Origin: Caenorhabditis remanei
Lineage: Eukaryota > Nematoda > Chromadorea > Rhabditida > Rhabditidae
DNA: 64,000 nucleotides
Direction of reading: 5' to 3'
Assembly: GCF_010183535.1 (NCBI RefSeq)
Contig: NC_071333.1
Span: forward strand, 19,776,587 to 19,840,586
Both the position numbers and the translations under genes were made by a program. Shown here in pieces: positions 23,104 to 34,940 of the stretch (the stretch's first letter is position 1; each line of letters begins with the position of its first letter). The notes beneath the pieces were generated by a model. The model did not search any database, had not been told where the DNA came from, and worked only from the letters and a program-made list of their open reading frames with translations.

Positions 23104-23365
23104 TTCTCCGTTTGGACAACACGTTGATCGATAGTCTGCATTTGGACAACACGTCGCTCGAACCGGTGTTCTTGATTCCAAGTACTGAAATGAAATTAAT
23201 TAGAACAAGCGCCGCAATTCAAAAATTTAAATTGCTCCCCCCCTTTTCCAAAATTTCTAAATAAACTCACCAACAACCTCCAAGAATCCAAAAAAGAAAT
23301 AAATATTAGAATTTAATAAAAATCAAAAAGCCGACGACAGAGTATTCAGTAACTCATCTTGTGGA
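23104..23365 (-). CDS. Small CCPN-repeat peptide, two exons, 5' end unclear
   Basis: Minus-strand exon about 23188-23104 follows a TTTCATTTCAG acceptor and reads YLESRTPVRATCCPNADYRS then TCCPNGE and TAA: two copies of a TCCPN motif ten residues apart. The upstream exon ends at a GTGAGT donor near 23272. Its likely start lies in the stretch 23365-23273, which resembles the gene start at 22.2-22.3 kb, but I cannot find an in-frame ATG, so the start may be missing. Vicinal Cys-Pro motifs are common in secreted nematode peptides; function unknown. Confidence 0.35.
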
Positions 23366-24110
23366 ATGAAGTTTCTGTTGAGACCTCCTCCTTATATACA
23401 CATTTTCTGCGTATCTTAATCTTTTTCCCATTTCTTTCTTCTTTTCACATCCCTCAGTTTTATATCCTGCTGTATACATCAGAATTGCATTAATACGAGA
23501 ATAAAACTCTGCCATCTTTCTTAAGCCGTCAATGAGAATCCGTATAATCCGAAATGGCATATCACTGCTATGAAGAAATATAAAATGCCGGTTATTAATA
23601 GAAAATAGGAATGAATATTAATTTTCCGAATAAGATTATGTTCCTGGCACAACCACAAGCTCATTTAACCCGAGTTAGATTGTTTTCATGGTTCTCAGTG
23701 CCTTTAACTCGAGCTTGTTAATTTTTATTTTTAGTAGCTTTAAGCAATTTTTTGAATGTAAAATTTATGAGGTGTTTATCAGAAAAATTAAGAAGACAAA
23801 CAGGTATGTGCTAAATAAATATAAAAAGTTGGAAGCACAGCTAAACAAAATTAAACGAAGAAAATTGGAACGGGATCTCTCCATGAAATATCATCTGTTT
23901 TGCGAGACACCTTCAAATCTCTCTATTTTACTTTCTATTGTCGAATGTGTAGACATTCTTTTAATCATCAGGCTGAAAAAGTTGAATAATTGTTTTGATG
24001 AAAAAATACTAACATGAATTTATCGTAGCCCAAACTATTTTCACGGAAACAATACATGCATAATATAAACCGAAACTAGACTGAACTGAAAAAAAATCGA
24101 ATCAACTTAC
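23366..24110. other. Intergenic; no supported gene
   Basis: The plus-strand frame 23688-24017 (109 aa, Lys-rich, no start context) is not convincing. Otherwise AT-rich sequence. Confidence 0.35.
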
Positions 24111-24294
24111 CCGAAGAGAAGGACCAGGATTTTTGTTTCCAATAAAATACGGCAACGCTTCACACCCTGGGATGAGGGTTTGCTCCTTCTGAGAAAAACA
24201 ATAAAATATGCATTTTAATCTTATAAAAACTTACTTTTAAGCGGTTTTCTCGTTGATGTTCACGCAAGAGCGCACAGCACTCTTCTCGCGATAC
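24111..24294 (-). CDS. Two consecutive exons of an unidentified gene
   Basis: Exons 24294-24235 (VSREECCALLREHQRENRLK) and 24188-24111 (KEQTLIPGCEALPYFIGNKN then PGPSLR) are joined by a 46-bp phase-0 intron with GTAAGT and CTCAG ends, and are bounded by further good splice sites. The flanking exons are not identifiable. Upstream lies a fragment ending in (TTTA)n near 24361, which may have interrupted the gene. Family not recognised. Confidence 0.4.
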
Positions 24295-25383
24295 CTGAAA
24301 ATTAAATTTGGACTTTAACAAAGAAGCTCCCCCTCTTCTTATGCTCTCAACAATCTGTCTTAATTTAATTTATTTATTTCTTCAAAGGGCGGAAACCACT
24401 GACACGAGAAAATGGAATGGTTTTTGAATTTACATGTAAGAGATGGTTAGTAAAAAGAGGAAGAATACATACATAATAATAATGGGCCTATTCTAGCGGT
24501 AGCAAAAGCAAAAAAACTACTTTTTAATAAGAAAAATAGTTTTCTGCACTTTCTGCTACCTCGAGATTAGCTCCACTATCCATAGGAGGTAAAGTAAAGT
24601 TAATAATTTGTTAATACGGCTGACTTCCTACTTGGGTATTCAGAATTCTCACCAGACCACTACTAATTATTATACATCTTGTGGGAAAGACTGCGTTTCA
24701 ACAACCACTTATTATTATGAAAGAGTAGTATTGAAGTATTACAGGGAGAAAAACAAAAAATAAAACGAAGTTCATTTAAACATCGTATTGAAGCTGTGAA
24801 AATCAACTAGAGCATAATAACAAAAAGGTAATCATTTGAATTTTGTGGTGCCAGGAGCACTGCTGATTATATGTACTGCATCTCTATAATTAGAAGTCAA
24901 CATGTGTCAGAGTCTTAGACTGTTTTGATAAGATAATTTCACTCTTTGTCGTATTATGATTCCTTGAAACGCCTTTGGTGTCTTTAACCCATGGTTATTT
25001 CAGAACTGATTCCGTCTGGTGCTTCTTACTGTCTTCATGAGACTTGGATTGTTCTCACCTTAAAGAAATGGGAATGAAAAAATAAATACTCTTATGTTGG
25101 TGTACTGGTTGGAATTGACACAGAATACCTGACCCTTCGACTAGGAAAAAATGTGTGCCGGCGTATTCAGTTTGGAGACGGGGACTAAAAATAAAATCAG
25201 GATTAATATTTATGAAGTCGCTGGCTCATTCTAATGTGGGTAGACCTCGCTTTCTTTTTTCTTGAATTTTGGGGCTTTACCGAGTCGAAGCTCTTCTGAT
25301 GCATTTCAGTTTATTAACGCATTTTCTGTTTTTCAACAAAAAATTCCAACAAATGCTTTATTTATCCCAAAATATCAAAAAGC
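24295..25383. other. Intergenic with a hairpin element and a possible retrotransposon tail
   Basis: 24361-24385 (TTTATTTATTTCTTCAAAGGG) looks like the reversed tail of a CR1-like element. 24487-24571 is an imperfect hairpin of the same family as 36442-36534. The remainder shows no clear gene. Confidence 0.45.
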
Positions 25384-25938
25384 TTATTCAAGTTTGATAT
25401 CCATGTTAAAGGTGATATTCTCTCCAGTATTGAAGTGTTGGTACCAAATTTTCTGCTGTCTGGATTCAATGAAGTAAGAGCAATTATGAATGATGTCGAG
25501 GTAGAACTCGTAGTCCGTCTAAAAATTTGAAACGTTTTGAAGCCGCCTGTTTCGAAACCACTTACAGATAATATACCGTCTCCAAACGCTCTCGCCTTGA
25601 TGTCGTATCTGTATGGATGCACTGTCTGGTCCAAGCTGAGTTGTTGGAAAGGGAGGAAGAGCGCAGAAACGCTGAAAATAAAATTGAGGTTTTATAACTG
25701 ATCTGGGACGGTTTAAATCTAGTTTCGAAACGTCCTAGTTCTAAAATGTCACTCACCTGTTGTGCTCCCACAATACAAGCGCTTGAATAGTAGGTGTCTG
25801 GAGGTGTTTGCAGGTGAGTTGTCCAGTGAAATAGATATAATCAGTGGGATGCATCATCATCTGACTCTCCATGTCAGGGTAACCAATGGAGAATTGAAGA
25901 AGGAGGAAAACCAGAAAAATCGGGAAGAAACGACCCAT
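25384..25938 (-). CDS. Transthyretin-like (TTL/TTR) secreted protein, 140 aa
   Basis: Three exons: 25938-25757, 25671-25566 and 25518-25384 (141 codons with stop; introns 85 and 47 bp). MGRFFPIFLVFLLLQFSIG is a clear signal peptide. The family signature follows: YFTGQLTCKHLQTPTIQALV then LWEHN near residue 40-60 (consensus xGxLxCxxxPxxxVxVxLWE), a central FGDG, and DYEFYLDIIHNCSYF near residue 97, matching the conserved hydrophobic-HxC strand. The C-terminus (FNMDIKLE) is the usual last strand. TTL proteins are secreted beta-sandwich proteins of nematodes; one C. elegans member bridges apoptotic cells to phagocytes, most are uncharacterised. No frame break. Confidence 0.82.
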
Positions 25939-26237
25939 TTTCCAGAGGAGAATGATATGAAATGGAAAAAGAGGACGGCGTTTTATAGGGAATGAAAATT
26001 CGATTAGGACGGTTTCCCATGAGGAGGAGGGGTCTTGGGGAAAGAAAGATTTTATTATTGTGGTTTTTGATGTAGTAGGAACAAAAAAGAAAGATCAACA
26101 GTTTGGAAGGTGACTAAAAAAATAGTTGTGAAAAGAAAAACTGAGGACGTTTGGCAACCAGAAGGCTCAAAATAATCTGCGACAAAACGAAATAAATCCT
26201 CAAAATGAGAACCTGAAAGTTTTACCAGCTTGAAGTA

Positions 26238-26691
26238 CAGTACCGGACAAAAAGGTATCAACTTTGGATGTTTTCAGTGGAAAATAGCCAATTTTGACAG
26301 TGTTTTTCGGTGTTACCTGATTGTCCGATAAACTTAAGTTTATATGTGTTGGACAGAGCAAATATAGTACATCATTTTTGTAGTTGACCATTTTTTTGTA
26401 GCAACACTATCTTGAAAGTTATAGGTTGTCAAAGTGAAAATCTTCAAAATTTCGCTAATTTGCGTTGAAATTAGTCGATTTCGGCGAGTAATGGGTTTCT
26501 TTACCTGTAACTTTCAAGATAGTGTTCCTACAAAAAAATGGTCAACTACAAATATGATGTACTATTTTTATACTGTCCAACCCATACAAACTTGAATTTA
26601 TCCGACAACCAGGTGACAAAGAAATACACTGTCAAAGTTGGTCATTTTCCATTGAAAACAGCTAAAGTTGATACCTTTTTGTTTGGTACTG
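26238..26691. mobile_element. Palindromic MITE, copy 2 (best-preserved ends)
   Basis: Left end CAGTACCGGACAAAAAGGTA is preceded by TA; the right end is its near complement (TACCTTTTTGTTTGGTACTG). The whole 454-bp element is a long palindrome centred near 26464, so a transcript would fold into one hairpin. TA target and CAGT-type ends point to Tc1/mariner-superfamily mobilisation. Confidence 0.88.
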
Positions 26692-26699
26692 TTCTTCGG

Positions 26700-27790
26700 A
26701 TTTTACATGGTTCGATAAAGATTTTTTCACACATTTTATTTTTTTCAGATTCTGAAATTTCTCCAAACTGAGCGAGTTACAGCCGGTGAAAGATTCAGTC
26801 GGGAAAAGGGGGAAATGCCGTTTTTTAGTAAACTTTTTCAGATTTGCGACTGATTAGTGGAATTTTTAAAGCAGGTTGCTGACCTCGGCAAATTATAACA
26901 TGAACTTTTGAAAAATTTTGCCAGCAGGAACACGTCCCTTTTCTTTTTAGATCCCTGCGTTTTTGCCGTCTTAATCTCAGTTAATCTCAACTCAAATCCC
27001 TACTTCGTAGTACTAAACGCATTTGAAATGTCTGTTATAGGGAAATACGCTTCATACCATTTTGTGTTCTTTGTTTAGCTTGTATTTTTAACCATTGACT
27101 ATAGTTTCCCAGGTTTTTACCGATTTCTATTAAATTGATTATAGAATTCACCATATTTTGAAAATATGATCTTTTACCTGAATAAGTAATAACTCATTCA
27201 ATCTGGTTGAGTAGTGGACCAGTGATACATAGTGGTGATTCTGTATCACTGGACGACGACTCAGACAGATAGTCGAGTTTCTCTTAGAATATGTAGAGTG
27301 TGTTTACTTGAAAACTTCCTCCATGTCACTTTTGTAACCGGTTTCTAGCTCCGCCTCTCATGTTTTCTATGCCAGCGACAGCTGGACTAATATTTCCTTT
27401 CGATATCTGAAGTTTTTTGTTTTTCCGTAGTTTTGCATGATACGAAGAACAGCTGTATGTACGAAATTTGATAGGTGATCGAAAATAATTATTCGTACGG
27501 CGCCAGGTTATTATTGAGTCTTTATAGTGTTTTCAAGCAAAGAAAAATTTTCGATCAGTCTCTCGGAATTTCGATATGTGGAACATCTCCCAAAAGCCAG
27601 TTTTTGAATTAATGAGACATTTTCACGAAAAGATTGAATTTAGAGAAAAGTTATGGGAAGCTTACGACTGACCATTTCCTAGTTAGAACGACATGAACCA
27701 ATATACGAAGAAAAAACAAATATATTATTAGATGCATCTTGGGTACAATTAAGAATTGTTCACAAAACGGAAAATCCGTGGAAGTTTGCT
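26700..27790. other. Non-coding, with a dispersed repeat and a perfect small hairpin
   Basis: 26700-26830 (ACATGGTTCGATAAAGATTTT, CTGAGCGAGTTACAGCCGGT) is repeated at about 46055-46190. 27219-27252 is an 11-bp perfect stem (CCAGTGATACA/TGTATCACTGG). A frame at 27575-27680 (MWNISQKPVF) and the adjacent LERHEPIYEEKTNILLDASW at 27685-27800 could be decayed exons of an unknown gene. Confidence 0.4.
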
Positions 27791-27794
27791 ATGG

Positions 27795-28125
27795 AAGTAG
27801 AATATACAGCTCAAAAGTATATTGAGTTTTGGGTTTTTCAGTTGTAAAGACCCAATTTGAGAGTTTGTCATGGTAATACTGATTGTCCCATCAAGTAGAT
27901 TTTTAATGGATCGTACAGATCAAAAGTAGAACTCCATTTTTGTAGTTGACAACGTTTTTGTACGGATACTCCCTAGAGAGTTATGGTCATTTTAAGTCAA
28001 TAGCTCAAAAATCCCTCTATTTTGCACTGAAATGCGTCGATTTGAGGGAGAATTTACTTTGTCGATATGTAACTTGCCAGAGAGTGTCCGTACAAAAAGT
28101 TGTCAACTACAAAAATCGTTTCATC
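27795..28125. mobile_element. Palindromic MITE, copy 3 (right end lost)
   Basis: Shares GTAGTTGACAACGTTTTTGT and the inverted ACAAAAAGTTGTCAACTAC with copies at 37.7 and 45.0 kb. The outer right arm is missing. Confidence 0.7.
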
Positions 28126-28752
28126 AAAGAAATATCTCGTATGTTCTGAGAAAACTGAAATTATAGCTCCTTACGATTCTTTCGTTTTTTTACAAAACTT
28201 GATGTTTGACAAAAACTGTTCTTTTCCAGACGAGGTCAGGTCGCGCAGCTGTTATGATGTTTTCAAGAAAAAAACGATGTACGATGAAATGAAAAATGAA
28301 AAGAAAATAAGTGAAATGTTCTTAATTCATTAAAAGTGACGCATTGAAAACTTTAAGAAAATCAAACAAAACGTGGGGCGTTTTTATATTTAGAAATAAG
28401 CATTCAATCTTTGAAACTCTGAGTACAAATAGAAAATGAATTTTACTTTTTGATTATAATTATAGATTTAGTTCCACATGTAATTATGCAATACATGCAA
28501 ATGTGTTTTATTTCCATCTGACGCTCTTCCATGTTTTCCACAGAACGCTTTTTTAGCACATTCAAAATAATGTCATCCTGAAACAATAACCTGGACTTTT
28601 CGTTTTATTCCCATTTCGTGTCCTCAGGTTTGTCCTTTTTTTATTTGCGTTGGACAATAAAAATTGTGTCTTTCCCGGTTGGTTTTTCTTTTCTTCCTCC
28701 CATGTACAATATTTTGATTCTATATTCCATCTACGAGTTTATTTTTCAGAAA

Positions 28753-30094
28753 ATGAGGACTTTGTTGTCTTTTTTCTTCTCGCAACTGGTAGTAATCATC
28801 TTGATTAATTTCTATTACTATGGAAAGTTCAATTTTACTATTAAGTCGATGTGGAGAAAAAATGAGATAACTTTCTCTGGAGACGAGTATTGGGATGAGT
28901 GGGAAAGAGATATGTGTGATAATCCAGATAAGGATGAGACTTGGAGATATTGGGGTAAGAATATTTTCCAAAGTTAGAGGAGCTGGTGAAAAAGTTTCTA
29001 GAGAATATTTTCATTTTAGTAATATATCTAAATTCGTTGATGCAAAATGGAAAAGTTAATTCGAATCGTAAAAAAAATGCTATAAAAGCAAAAATACAAC
29101 TTGTCCCGCTTGAACACTTTTCAATCCGTTAAAATTTCACTTTGTAACTCATCAGCATATTTGCGACCGACTTCTCCAAAAAAGAAGGTAACTTCATATA
29201 AAACTTTGAATAAAAAGTAAAACCACAAAAAAGTTAACCAATTCATTTTCAGATTCCTTGTGCTTTCGCAAGTTTCAAAACTTTGAAGAAGTCCGTATTG
29301 AAGTTTTGTCATGGTCTCCTCCTCTTGTCATCTATCGCAATTTCTTCACAAAGAAACAAGTCGAAAGTTATCTTCAACTTCTCAAAATACAAAGTTTGGA
29401 AGAACAGGTATATCATGTCAATACTTTTTTCTTCAAAAAACATTTTCAGGAAGTGGTTGACGAAAAAGGAAAACCTTTCATTTCGAAAGTCCGTGTAGCT
29501 AATGGAACTGTGACTCCATTCGATCAATACCCCGAAGCAGAAAGTCTCCTCAATACAGCATCCAGACTGATTCCAGCAATCGACTTTTCGATTTCTGAAG
29601 ACATTTCTGTGAGTACTCTTACAAAAGTTCCCACACTTTATATCACTTGCACTTTTTTCTCAGGCGCTCTCTTACAACCCAGGTGGACACTACGCTGTAC
29701 ATTATGACTACTTGGAATACGAGGAGGGAAGTGATGATGAATTCATGAATGAATTCGGGAATAGAATGGCGACCTTCATAATGGTTTTCAAAAAAGCAAC
29801 ATCTGGTGGTGGAACTCTGTTCCCATCTTTTGGTACGGTAGTCAGAGCTGATGCTGGTGACGCTTTTCTTTGGTTTGATAGCAAAGAAAATGGAGAGATG
29901 GTCAGTTACTTCGTGTGTACAAATTGTTATTGAATTATTTTCAGGATATGAACGTTGAGCACGGAGGATGTCCAGTTTACGATGGACAAAAAGTGATTTC
30001 CACTATATGGGTGAGAAGCTATGGACAACGACTTTTTCAAGAACACAATCGAAATCGTTCTTTTGATGCGGATGTTTTGCTTCGGTCTTATTAA
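28753..30094 (+). CDS. Prolyl 4-hydroxylase alpha-subunit-like 2OG-Fe(II) dioxygenase, 300 aa
   Basis: Five exons in phase: 28753-28954, 29253-29407, 29450-29608, 29664-29900 and 29945-30094. The ATG follows TTTATTTTTCAG closely, like a trans-splice site. Residues 1-20 are hydrophobic (signal peptide or anchor), giving an ER or secreted protein. The P4Hc domain spans about 75-290: SYNPGGHYAVHYDYLEYE holds the iron-binding HxD; MATFIMVFKKATSGGGTLFP and GDAFLWFDS are conserved strands; EHGGCPVYDGQKVISTIWVR holds the distal His and the 2-oxoglutarate-binding Lys. All catalytic residues are present. Length matches the short nematode enzymes that lack the long peptide-substrate domain of collagen P4H alpha subunits. 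Expected reaction: 4-hydroxylation of proline in collagen-like substrates. Confidence 0.9.
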
Positions 30095-31680
30095 ATTTTT
30101 TTTAATTGGACAATTTTGTTTTTTTGTATTTATTTCTCATTAGTATGACGGTCTTATACTACAACCATTTTGTGCCTTCGATTTCCTTTTCCTTGAGCCA
30201 TAAAGGGATTTGACGCGAATTCGAGAGTCTTCTTTCCGGTGAACAAAAGAATAAAAGTACTTTTAGTTTTCTAGATGACACTTGTTTTTTTTTGGGTTTT
30301 CTAAAAATTTAACTTTGATCTTTTTTGAGAAAGTCACATCATTCGAGGTGAAAAGATTTCAAAGCCATTTAGAACCAGTCTGGGAAGATTTTCTGCAAAA
30401 TGAGCCGACTCTAATACTGATGTCTTCTTCTGATCCATTTTTTTGAAACATATTTCAGTTATGTAGAACGTTTGATTTATCTAGAATATGACATGAGTCA
30501 TGTTTATGTTACAAAATTTACAAAACAACTTGTTGTTTCTGCTTATTTTCTACTGTAACTGATAACAAAACATCAAACACCAACACTCTCCCCCATTTCA
30601 CTATGCCGCATTTACCAGCTTATCTACAAATTGTTACAACCGTTCCCCCGCTGTGTGTGTTTTTTGTCTGACTCTTTTTTTCTCTCAACTGAAATCGGAG
30701 ATAATCACTTTTTACTGTTTGGATTGAAATACAATAAGTTTTTGGTACAGAAGAATGAAAAGAACAGCTTCTTGTACACATCCGGTCTCAGTAAATCAAC
30801 TAACGTTTTCTCAGACTCACCCCACTTTGAATGAGCTAATTTTGTTCACTTCGATGCAATACTTCCAGAAAGATAAAGATTAGTCATCTACCCATTTCGA
30901 AATTGATCCCATGCGCTCGCTGTTCTCAGTGTTTCTCTAAACCTTTTATGTGATACAACAATCTACCCAGGAGAAATAAAAATAATTATTCTCTTTTGCG
31001 AAAGAATGACATTTGTTTTATGTCTGTTTCTAATTTCAACTCCGCTTTGTTTTTTTGCCCCGCTTTTTTTTTCAGAAAATGTTTTACAGAGCCTTTTGGG
31101 ACACAAGGACATTTTTGGATGTTCAACTCCTCTTTGCTTTCGTGATTGCGCAGTCTTAAGTTTTTTCTTTTTTCGCATTACGATATTTAACAAAATTATT
31201 TCACACCGGCCAACAATTCCGGTTGAAATCTTAATTCCCGTGATAGACGACGACTTTCGTCTATCACGAAGACTCTTTCTTTTTTTTCGGTTTTCACGAC
31301 GTTTTAGTGTGCATTTTATCATAAGTATTATCAGTCTACAATCTAACAGTATTTAACACTTCGGGTGGTCTTTACATATACTTTAAGAACTATAACCTGT
31401 GCAAATTAAACGCTCTAAAAGATGAATTTCATAAATTTCTTAAATCAAAGTTTTTAAACTGAAAAACTTTCATAAGAAACACCTTCCAGTCAAAAACCTT
31501 ACGTTTCTTCTCATTTTCTCACTCTCTCTCCTTTCTTTTTATTTTGTCTAACTCAGATATCTTATTGATTATTCTCGTATGGTTATGACTCATCAATCAA
31601 AAACCGTCAAGAAATAAAAATCCCTCCAGAAATGACACGATTCTTCCCAAACGCCCGTCTCAAATTGGCCCAACTCCAAT
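30095..31680. other. Intergenic; one perfect 12-bp hairpin
   Basis: 31239-31268 is a perfect stem CGTGATAGACGA/TCGTCTATCACG with a 6-nt loop. Overlapping plus- and minus-strand frames at 30963-31356 have no motif. Otherwise AT-rich, probably 3' flank and promoter. Confidence 0.45.
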
Positions 31681-31890
31681 ATGTACGATAACGACTTTCT
31701 CTTCTGGAAGTTCATAGTTGTTATTGTCTTCTTTGGATTGATGGCCGCCATCTTCGCCGTATACCGCTTCTACAAAATGTGCACAAAGAAATCGCGCGGA
31801 TTTTTGAAAAAGGAGAACGATAACTCTACCGATGACGAGGAGGAGCTCGTGGTTTTTGCGGTTGGCCCAAACAACTCCGTTCACCAGTAG
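31681..31890 (+). CDS. Small single-pass membrane protein, 69 aa
   Basis: Single exon starting MYDNDFLFWKF. Residues 10-28 form one transmembrane helix (FIVVIVFFGLMAAIFAVYRF), followed by a basic stretch (YKMCTKKSRGFLKK) and an acidic cytoplasmic tail (NDNSTDDEEEL). The positive-inside rule puts the tail in the cytosol. An AATAAA lies at about 31968, 80 bp past the stop. GC is higher than in the flanks. Family not recognised. Confidence 0.55.
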   Translation: MYDNDFLFWKFIVVIVFFGLMAAIFAVYRFYKMCTKKSRGFLKKENDNSTDDEEELVVFAVGPNNSVHQ

Positions 31891-32164
31891 TAGTCTGTTG
31901 TCTTCAGAACATCGTTAAATGTAAAAATTATTAAAATTCTTTATCGAAAAAAAATCCGTTGTGTTCAATAAACGATCATTTTTCTCGGCGGTTCGATTTT
32001 CATTCACTTTTCGTTTTATTCATCCAGCTCATAGACCTCTCCAAAGAGGTATTCTTTTGTAGATTCAGACGAATCTTCTCGCCGAAACTCGACTTGCACA
32101 CTTCTCTTCTCATAATTCCGTTCTGTGTCGTGAATGGTTCCTGGAATTTGATCATTTGCCTACG

Positions 32165-34940
32165 GGTGGTATAGGAGGAGCGGAACAACATTCATCTACG
32201 CAAATTTACCTCATGATTGAGAAAGAATTATCACTTCGGCGGGTGATTTTTGACAGATTTGATGGAAATTTCACTTCTTCTGCTTCTATGGGCAAAATCA
32301 ACAATCAGTCAGCACCAGCATCTCCATAATTGGAAATTTCGGCTTAATTGCAGTGATGATGGTAATGAATTTAGCAACAAGATGCACATCCGCTTCAAAA
32401 TGTTGCTTTGCAACATTCCCATTTTTTGTTGAAAGCAATGAAATTGGTAATATTTACCTGAAGATATTTGACGTGAAGAAGCCTTCGATCATTGTAGTTA
32501 TAATCGCTGTCGTGGATGGTTCTCGGATATTTAGCTTTGCACACGAGTTGTTAAATCAATCGAACTGATTTTTTCTACGCGTTCACGATCTCGCAGCTCA
32601 TTTTGCATCGGTTTTTATAATCGAATCAGGCATTCTTAATTGGACTGCTTTTCCGGATGATTTATCGTTGTCTAGGCTTGATGGATGGTTTCTGAAAGTT
32701 GATCCTTTCTTACGGATGAGTTAGAAGGAGCGGGACAACAATCATCCGGAAAAAATTACCTCATGGTTGAGCCAAAATGATCCACGTGACGCGGCCATCG
32801 TCTGATTTGATCGGAAACCTACTTCTTTCGCTTCTTAACGAAAAATCCATAATAAGTCAACAGCAGAATCTCCATAGTTGAACATTTCGGCTTGGTATCT
32901 GTGAAGATGAAGATAAATAGGGAAAAATTATGAATTTTCGTCCAAATTTCTCCGAAGTAGCGGTTCTACCTTCTGAGTGTAGCGTAACAGTGCCATATTT
33001 ACATCACTTGCAACATTTGACTGATCTGCATATCATTTTCTGGTGACCAATCTGAAATGACATCTTCTACGTATCCACGTTCACTAAGCTCATCTCGCAT
33101 CGTTTTTTTGTTTTCTGGTTTTCGATCCGGATGTAAGAAATTCTTAATTGCACTGCAGATGGTGTCTGAAAATTGTTCCATGTACACGGGTGATTTAGGA
33201 ATAGCGGAACAACAATCATCTCGGAAAATTTACCTCATGGTCGAGCCAAAATGGTTAACGTGGAGCGGCGTCCTCTTGAATACAATGGAAATGTCAGTTT
33301 TTTTGCTTCTTTGTGCACAAGTAGTCAGAAGTGGGTCCTTCAGATTTCCAATACTTGGGCCCGTCGCATTGATATCGACGATAAATAGCTTCACACGAAA
33401 TCACCCAGGTGAAACGGCGATTTTTCTCAGATTCGAGGGAATCCACATTCAGTCAGCAGCAGCATCTCTAAAATTGAAAGTTTCGGCTTTGTTGGAGTGA
33501 TGATGACATGTCATTCTGTTCTGAAATGCGCTCTTTTTTATTAGGTATCTTTTTATTAGGTATATATATCTTGTCGAAGTTTTCACTCATCGAAGACCCG
33601 GCTAGTGCCGTGTAAAATTCCTGAAAACTGATTACTGCTCACAAGACATTGATGAGAATCGGAGATTGCTTGTGCTGTGTTATTCTGCTCTGGAATCTGC
33701 TCATTTTTTATTGGATGTGAAAGAAACTATGAAAATTTACCTAAAGGTTTTTGAAGCCGTCTTGTGGTCACATCGTCCATCTTTTATTAGTGAGCACTGG
33801 ATCGTTTCCTCTCGAAATGGTTTGTACTGGTGGATTTGAACAGTGGTAGCTTTCATTCACCAAAGTTCCGGATGGTTCCTGAAAATCGATTATTGTTTAC
33901 TGGAGGTTGAGAAAGAGCGCAACGTATTAATCTGAAGAGATCTACCTCATGATCGAGCCAAAATAATCCACATGCAACGCTGATTCCTCCTCAGATTTGA
34001 TTGAAGTCTCACTTTTTCAGTTTCTCTCAGCAAAATCCACATTCAGTCAGCAGCATCATCTCCATAACTGAGCGTTTCGGCTCGATTGCAGTGATGACAG
34101 AGATGAATCGGAGAAATGATGTACTTTTTGTCAGAATCTCTGATGACTCAGTTCTTCTTTCTGATTTTGGCTCAGGTTGATGCTAACAGGCTCGATTTCC
34201 TTCGAAATTATTTCTACTGGTGGATTTGAACCACTTTAGAATACTTCATTTATCCAATTTCCGATTGTTGTTGTCTGGAAATTGATCCTTGTTTACGAGA
34301 AGTTTAGGAGAAGCGGAACAATATTCTTCGGAGAGACATTTACCTCATGATTGAGCCAAAATCACTCAGGTGAAACGGCGATTTTTCTCAGATTTTTTAG
34401 AATCCACAATCAGTCAGCAGCAGCATCTCTACAATTAAAAGTTTCGGCTTTGTTGCAGTGATGATGACATGTCATTCTGCTCTGAAATGTGCTCATTTCT
34501 TATTAGGTATGAAATATAATGGGAAAATTCACCAGAAGGTGTTTGAAGCCGTCTCATGATCACATCGTCCATCTTTTATTAGTGAGCACTGGCTCGAATC
34601 CGGTCGAAATGATTTGTACTGGTGAATTTGATATTTGGTAGCCTTCACGACATCGAAGTTCCTAGTGGCGACGTGAATAGTTCCTGAAAATTAATTATTA
34701 CTTACGGGGGATTCAGGGGGAGCGGGCAATGTTGATCTGGTAAAATTACCTCGTGGTCGAGCCAATATAGTCCATTTGGAGCGAAGGTTTCTCTCGAACA
34801 CGAGGAATGTCAATTTCTTTTTCTGGTACAAAACTTGAATTCGTTATGACCCGTCTTGACATCGTCATCATCTCCGCTTCCAATCTATCTTTTTCCAGTT
34901 GACAACTGCTCCGTATCGATGGTTTTGAGCCAAATTTCAT
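32165..34940 (-). repeat. Degenerate tandem array of a gene-like unit, six copies
   Basis: Six copies of a 400-700 bp unit, anchored by a splice-donor-like site (plus-strand TTACCTCATG; minus-strand CATGAG|GTAA) at about 32210, 32760, 33233, 33945, 34343 and 34750. Read on the minus strand, the exon end before the donor is HVDHFGSTMR, HVNHFGSTMR, VDYFGSIMR, DFGSIMR or MDYIGSTTR. An upstream block (AATCCACAATCAGTCAGCAG on the plus strand) and a downstream block (GAACCATCCGGAACTTTGGT on the minus strand) also recur. The most open exon-like pieces are 34940-34748 and 33187-32999. Stops break most units. Either a repeat-protein gene in decay or a satellite born from gene exons. Confidence 0.7.

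Noticed and set aside
26200..26771. ORFs reading LSDNQVTPKNTVK and similar
   Set aside because: They recur in every palindromic MITE copy, on either strand, and have no start, splice or domain support.
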